A DNA stretch of 7,893 nucleotides. It comes from Gemmatimonadota bacterium (GTDB lineage: Bacteria; Gemmatimonadota; Gemmatimonadetes; Longimicrobiales; Gaopeijiaceae). Within the stretch, counting starts at the first letter, position 1. Every line of letters starts with the position of its first letter. The translations under genes were made by a program, and so were the position numbers. The notes beneath the pieces are model-generated. The model was not told the DNA's origin. It saw nothing but the letters and a program-made list of their open reading frames with translations, and ran no database searches. The stretch spans positions 1-7,893 of the forward strand of contig JAHHMJ010000637.1 of NCBI GenBank assembly GCA_018678395.1, read 5' to 3'. This document shows positions 5,584 through 7,893 of this stretch, one piece after another.

Positions 5584-6933
5584 TTGGACCCTCTCCTCTC
5601 GACACTGGCGCTGGTCGTCCTGGCTCTGCTGGGAGCCCGGTTCAGCTTTTCCACCGAGCGAGTGCCGGCCGGGCCACGCCTGCTCTTCCGGACGGGCACC
5701 CACTTCCTGTTCCTGGGCGCTCTGGTCGGCCCGGCGCTGCTCGGACTGATCGACGACGCCGCTGTCCTGCAGCTCTATCCCCTCCTGGGTCTGGGCCTGG
5801 GGTGGGTGGGCCTGCTGTTCGGACTGCAACTCGACCGCCGAACGCTGGGCCAGTTTCCCCTCGGATTCCATCTCATCGCCTTCGGCCAGGCGCTCGTCAC
5901 GCTGATCGTGTTCGCCGGCGTGGGACTCCTCGCGGCGCGCGAGGGCGGCCTCTTCGGACCGTCCGTCGACGCGCTGGTTCTCGCCGCCGCCGCCACCGCT
6001 GCCGTGTCCAGCCCGGCCGGCGTCGCGATGGTGTCGAGCAACTTCCTGGTGCGAGGCCAGGTCCGGCAGTTCCTGTTCTTCGTCGCGTCGCTCGACGCGG
6101 TGGTCGGCCTCCTCGCCCTCCAGCTCACCTACGGCTACTTGCACGGCACCGAACTCATGTCGGGGTTCGACGTCGGGGGCACCACCTTCTGGACCGGCGC
6201 CGATCTCGCCCTGGGGCTGGTGTGTGGCGTGCTCTTTCTCTGGCTGATGCGGCTCCGCCCCGGCCGGGAGGAGCTGGTGCTGTATCTGCTCGGAGTGTCG
6301 GCCCTCGTGGGCGGTGCCGCGCTCCAACTGCAGCTCTCGCCGCTCGTCGCCGCGACGGTCACGGGAGCGGTCGTCGCCAACTTCTCGCGCCACCGAGACC
6401 GGGTCTACCGCGCCTTGCAGCAGTGGGAGCAGCCGATCTACGTCGTGCTCCTCGTGCTGGCCGGCGCTCAGCTGCGACCGACCACGTGGTGGGTGCTGCC
6501 CCTGGGCCTGGGCTACTTCGTCGTGCGTGGTCTGGGCAAGGTGCTGGGGACCGCGTTGCTGGTCCGGGTGATTCCGCTGCCCTTCGACGTCCCGCGCCGC
6601 CTCGGGCTCGGCCTGATTCCCCAGGGAGGGATCTCCCTGGCCATGGCCCTCTCGCTGGTGCTCACCCTCTCGGGTACGGGCACGACGGTGGCGGGATATC
6701 CTGCGGTGGACCTCCTCTTCGCCGTCATCGTGGTCGGCGTCGTGCTCTCCGAGCTGGCGGGTCCGAGCTCGACGCAGGGGGTGCTGCGCAGGGCGGGAGA
6801 GCTGAAACCCGGTGTCGAGGCGGCGCTCGAAGAGGGAGACGACCGCCGCGCCGAAGCGGTCGCGATGGGTCGGGAGCCCGGCGACGACGAGGTCGCGTCC
6901 GACGCGTCCCCTCCGCACGCCCCCCCGTCGTGA
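5584..6933 (+). CDS. CPA2-type cation:proton antiporter (Na_H_Exchanger family)
   Basis: A 449-residue polytopic membrane protein with about 11-12 hydrophobic segments over residues 5-392, matching the KefB/NapA-like CPA2 antiporters that exchange Na+ or K+ for H+. Family landmarks: LYPLLGLGLGWVGLLFGLQLD (64-84); the broken helix LAAAATAAVSSPAGVAMV (133-150); the ion-site helix ASLDAVVGLLAL with Asp171; TGAVVANFS (260-268); QPIYVVLLVLAGAQL (283-297), RGLGK with Lys319, and LGLIPQGGISLAMALSL (342-358). Position 170 is Leu rather than Asn/Asp, so only one carboxylate is seen at the ion site. No NAD-binding RCK/TrkA domain follows; the cytoplasmic tail (about 395-449) is short and acidic. It begins with TTG at 5584; there is no in-frame ATG until about residue 149. 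The preceding PII-like stop at 5575-5577 is in the same frame, limiting alternatives. Confidence 0.9.
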   Translation: MDPLLSTLALVVLALLGARFSFSTERVPAGPRLLFRTGTHFLFLGALVGPALLGLIDDAAVLQLYPLLGLGLGWVGLLFGLQLDRRTLGQFPLGFHLIAFGQALVTLIVFAGVGLLAAREGGLFGPSVDALVLAAAATAAVSSPAGVAMVSSNFLVRGQVRQFLFFVASLDAVVGLLALQLTYGYLHGTELMSGFDVGGTTFWTGADLALGLVCGVLFLWLMRLRPGREELVLYLLGVSALVGGAALQLQLSPLVAATVTGAVVANFSRHRDRVYRALQQWEQPIYVVLLVLAGAQLRPTTWWVLPLGLGYFVVRGLGKVLGTALLVRVIPLPFDVPRRLGLGLIPQGGISLAMALSLVLTLSGTGTTVAGYPAVDLLFAVIVVGVVLSELAGPSSTQGVLRRAGELKPGVEAALEEGDDRRAEAVAMGREPGDDEVASDASPPHAPPS

Positions 6934-6968
6934 ACGCCCACGGGTGGCCCCTCGCGCCCCGAATCCGG

Positions 6969-6974
6969 TAGAAT
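6969..6974 (+). promoter_or_regulatory. -10 element (TAGAAT) for a possibly leaderless transcript
   Basis: TAGAAT matches the -10 consensus TATAAT at five of six positions, and only six bases (TGGTCC) separate it from the ATG at 6981. Transcription would therefore begin at or next to the start codon. There is no Shine-Dalgarno in that gap and no clear -35 box upstream. This is the arrangement known for leaderless mRNAs in Actinobacteria and Deinococcus-Thermus. Confidence 0.5.
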
Positions 6975-6980
6975 TGGTCC

Positions 6981-7511
6981 ATGTTCCTACAGGCTACCGA
7001 CACCATCTTCCTCGCCGCCCCGCGCGACGCGCTCTCGGTCGCTGCCGATTGGGCGCTGGTCGTCGTGGCAGCCGCGATAGTCGTCACCGCGCTCACCGTG
7101 GTCGTGATTCTGCTGCGAACCTCGAGTTCGCTCCGACGGGTGGGGCGCGAGGCGACCCGGAAGGCCGATCCGCTCCTCGACCGGGGGAAGTCGGTCGCCG
7201 CCAACGTGGAGTTCATCACGGCGACCCTCCGGACCGATGTGGAGGGCCTCCATCAGTCGGTGCGGGCCCTGTCGGACCGCCTCAAGCAGGCTTCCGACCA
7301 CATGGAGCACCGGATCGAGGAGTTCAACGCCTTGATGGAGGTCGTGCAAGGCGAGGCCGAGGACGCCTTCATCGACACGGCCTCGACCGCACGGGGGGTT
7401 CGGGCCGGTGCGCGCCAGCTGGTGCGCGCGCCCGACGCGGCGAAGTCGGGCGTGCCCGCCCGGGTCGACGCGACCGAGGCGCCCCCTCCCGATCCGGACG
7501 TTCCGAGCTGA
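6981..7511 (+). CDS. Membrane-anchored DUF948-like coiled-coil protein
   Basis: A 176-residue protein with a short N-terminus, a single hydrophobic segment (about 24-46, ALVVVAAAIVVTALTVVVIL), and then a long charged helical region (about 48-130: SLRRVGREATRKADPLLDRG, VEFITATLRTDVEGLHQSV, RIEEFNALMEVVQGEAED) without Pro interruptions apart from one at residue 64. The C-terminal 25 residues are Pro/Ala/Asp-rich. This layout, including 'ADPLLDRGKSVAANV' and 'ALSDRLKQASDHMEHRIEEFNALMEVVQ', resembles DUF948/YtxG-like general stress or envelope proteins, whose biochemical role is not known. The helical part would lie on one side of the inner membrane; topology cannot be decided from the sequence. 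The gene starts 47 bases after the antiporter stop, apparently with its own -10 box. It may be co-expressed with the next gene, seven bases downstream. Confidence 0.8.
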   Translation: MFLQATDTIFLAAPRDALSVAADWALVVVAAAIVVTALTVVVILLRTSSSLRRVGREATRKADPLLDRGKSVAANVEFITATLRTDVEGLHQSVRALSDRLKQASDHMEHRIEEFNALMEVVQGEAEDAFIDTASTARGVRAGARQLVRAPDAAKSGVPARVDATEAPPPDPDVPS

Positions 7512-7518
7512 GCAGGGC

Positions 7519-7893
7519 ATGGCCATAGCCGCTCTGGTCGTTCTCTGGCTGCTGATCCCCGAACCGGCGGCCGCCTGGGGGCCCGGAACGCACGTGGCCC
7601 TGGGGGAGCTGGTCCTGGGCGCCCTCCACCTCCTGCCGCCGGCGGTGCGGGCCATCCTCGAACGTCACCCGATCCCCTTCCTCTACGGATCGGTCGCCGC
7701 GGACATCTCGTTCGCCAAGAAGTACGTCCCCGAGGGACGCCACTGCCACAACTGGCACGTCGGAGAAGAGATCCTCGACGCCGCCGCCGACGAGGCGCTG
7801 CAGGCCGCGGGGTACGGGTACCTCGCCCACCTCGCGGCCGACACGGTGGCGCACAACCTGTACGTCCCGCGCCAGCTCCTGCTCACATCGACC
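7519..7893 (+). CDS. Zn-dependent phospholipase C-like protein, N-terminal part (cut by right edge)
   Basis: The first 125 codons are present. A hydrophobic signal-like segment (MAIAALVVLWLLIPEPAAA, 1-19) ends in an Ala-rich cleavage-like site directly before Trp20. In Bacillus cereus phospholipase C the mature enzyme likewise begins with a Trp whose amino group binds zinc. Candidate metal ligands follow: His25 (WGPGTHVALGE), Asp62 (YGSVAADI), the His cluster HCHNWH (75-80), and HLAADTVAHN with His104, Asp108 and His112. These fit the zinc-dependent phospholipase C/S1-P1 nuclease-like family, which hydrolyses phospholipids or phosphodiesters outside the cytoplasm, though for this bacterial subgroup substrate is unknown to me. 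The ATG at 7519 lies seven bases after the preceding stop with only a weak AGGG before it. The C-terminal part is not available, so completeness of the enzyme cannot be judged. Confidence 0.82.
   Translation, partial: MAIAALVVLWLLIPEPAAAWGPGTHVALGELVLGALHLLPPAVRAILERHPIPFLYGSVAADISFAKKYVPEGRHCHNWHVGEEILDAAADEALQAAGYGYLAHLAADTVAHNLYVPRQLLLTST

Noticed and set aside
5461..6918. 485-codon open frame on the minus strand, antisense to the antiporter gene
   Set aside because: The translation is a Glu/Gln/His/Arg-rich low-complexity shadow of a membrane protein; the plus-strand frame has clear CPA2 motifs.
1..7893. CRISPR array, tRNA/rRNA genes, insertion sequence or attachment site
   Set aside because: No regularly spaced repeats, cloverleaf, transposase motif or terminal inverted repeats were seen; gene packing is continuous and of core type.

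Overview
The window comes from a GC-rich bacterium and is densely packed with genes. It looks like core chromosome: no mobile element, tRNA, rRNA or CRISPR array was seen. The gene types (NusA with a single C-terminal helical domain and an acidic tail, an Asp-type MurA, a Zn-dependent phospholipase C-like protein, a CPA2 antiporter travelling with EIIA-like and PII-like genes) suggest a free-living non-proteobacterial lineage such as Gemmatimonadota. That assignment is an impression from protein style, not a measured phylogeny.

Left half (1-4467), all on the minus strand. Reading in the direction of transcription: murA (cell-wall synthesis), a small acidic phasin-like coiled-coil protein, then the transcription/translation operon rimP-nusA-ylxQ-infB, which runs off the left edge inside infB. 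The operon is tight: a 27-base gap between rimP and nusA, a 26-base overlap nusA/ylxQ and an 11-base overlap ylxQ/infB. The ylxR gene often found between nusA and ylxQ is absent. Ahead of rimP is a good sigma70-type promoter (2597-2625), followed by a leader of about 128 bases that contains a terminator-like hairpin with six U residues (2528-2554) and possible competing pairings. This resembles a transcription attenuator for the NusA operon.

Middle (4468-4746): a divergent control region with a minus-strand promoter for murA and a plus-strand promoter with a perfect TTGACA box for the right-hand operon. Both sides carry GTCCGTC-type repeats.

Right half (4747-7893), all on the plus strand. 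A tight three-gene cassette encodes a stand-alone PTS EIIA-like protein with the phosphorylatable His, a PII-like small signalling protein, and a CPA2-type cation:proton antiporter starting with TTG. Their spacing (9 and 6 bases) suggests that the two soluble proteins control the antiporter. Next comes a small membrane-anchored DUF948-like coiled-coil protein whose TAGAAT box lies six bases before its ATG, suggesting a leaderless mRNA. Last is the N-terminal part of a secreted Zn-dependent phospholipase C-like protein, cut by the right edge.

The most promising points are the EIIA/PII-like/antiporter cassette, the rimP-nusA leader attenuator, and the Cys-to-Asp MurA, which predicts intrinsic fosfomycin insensitivity.
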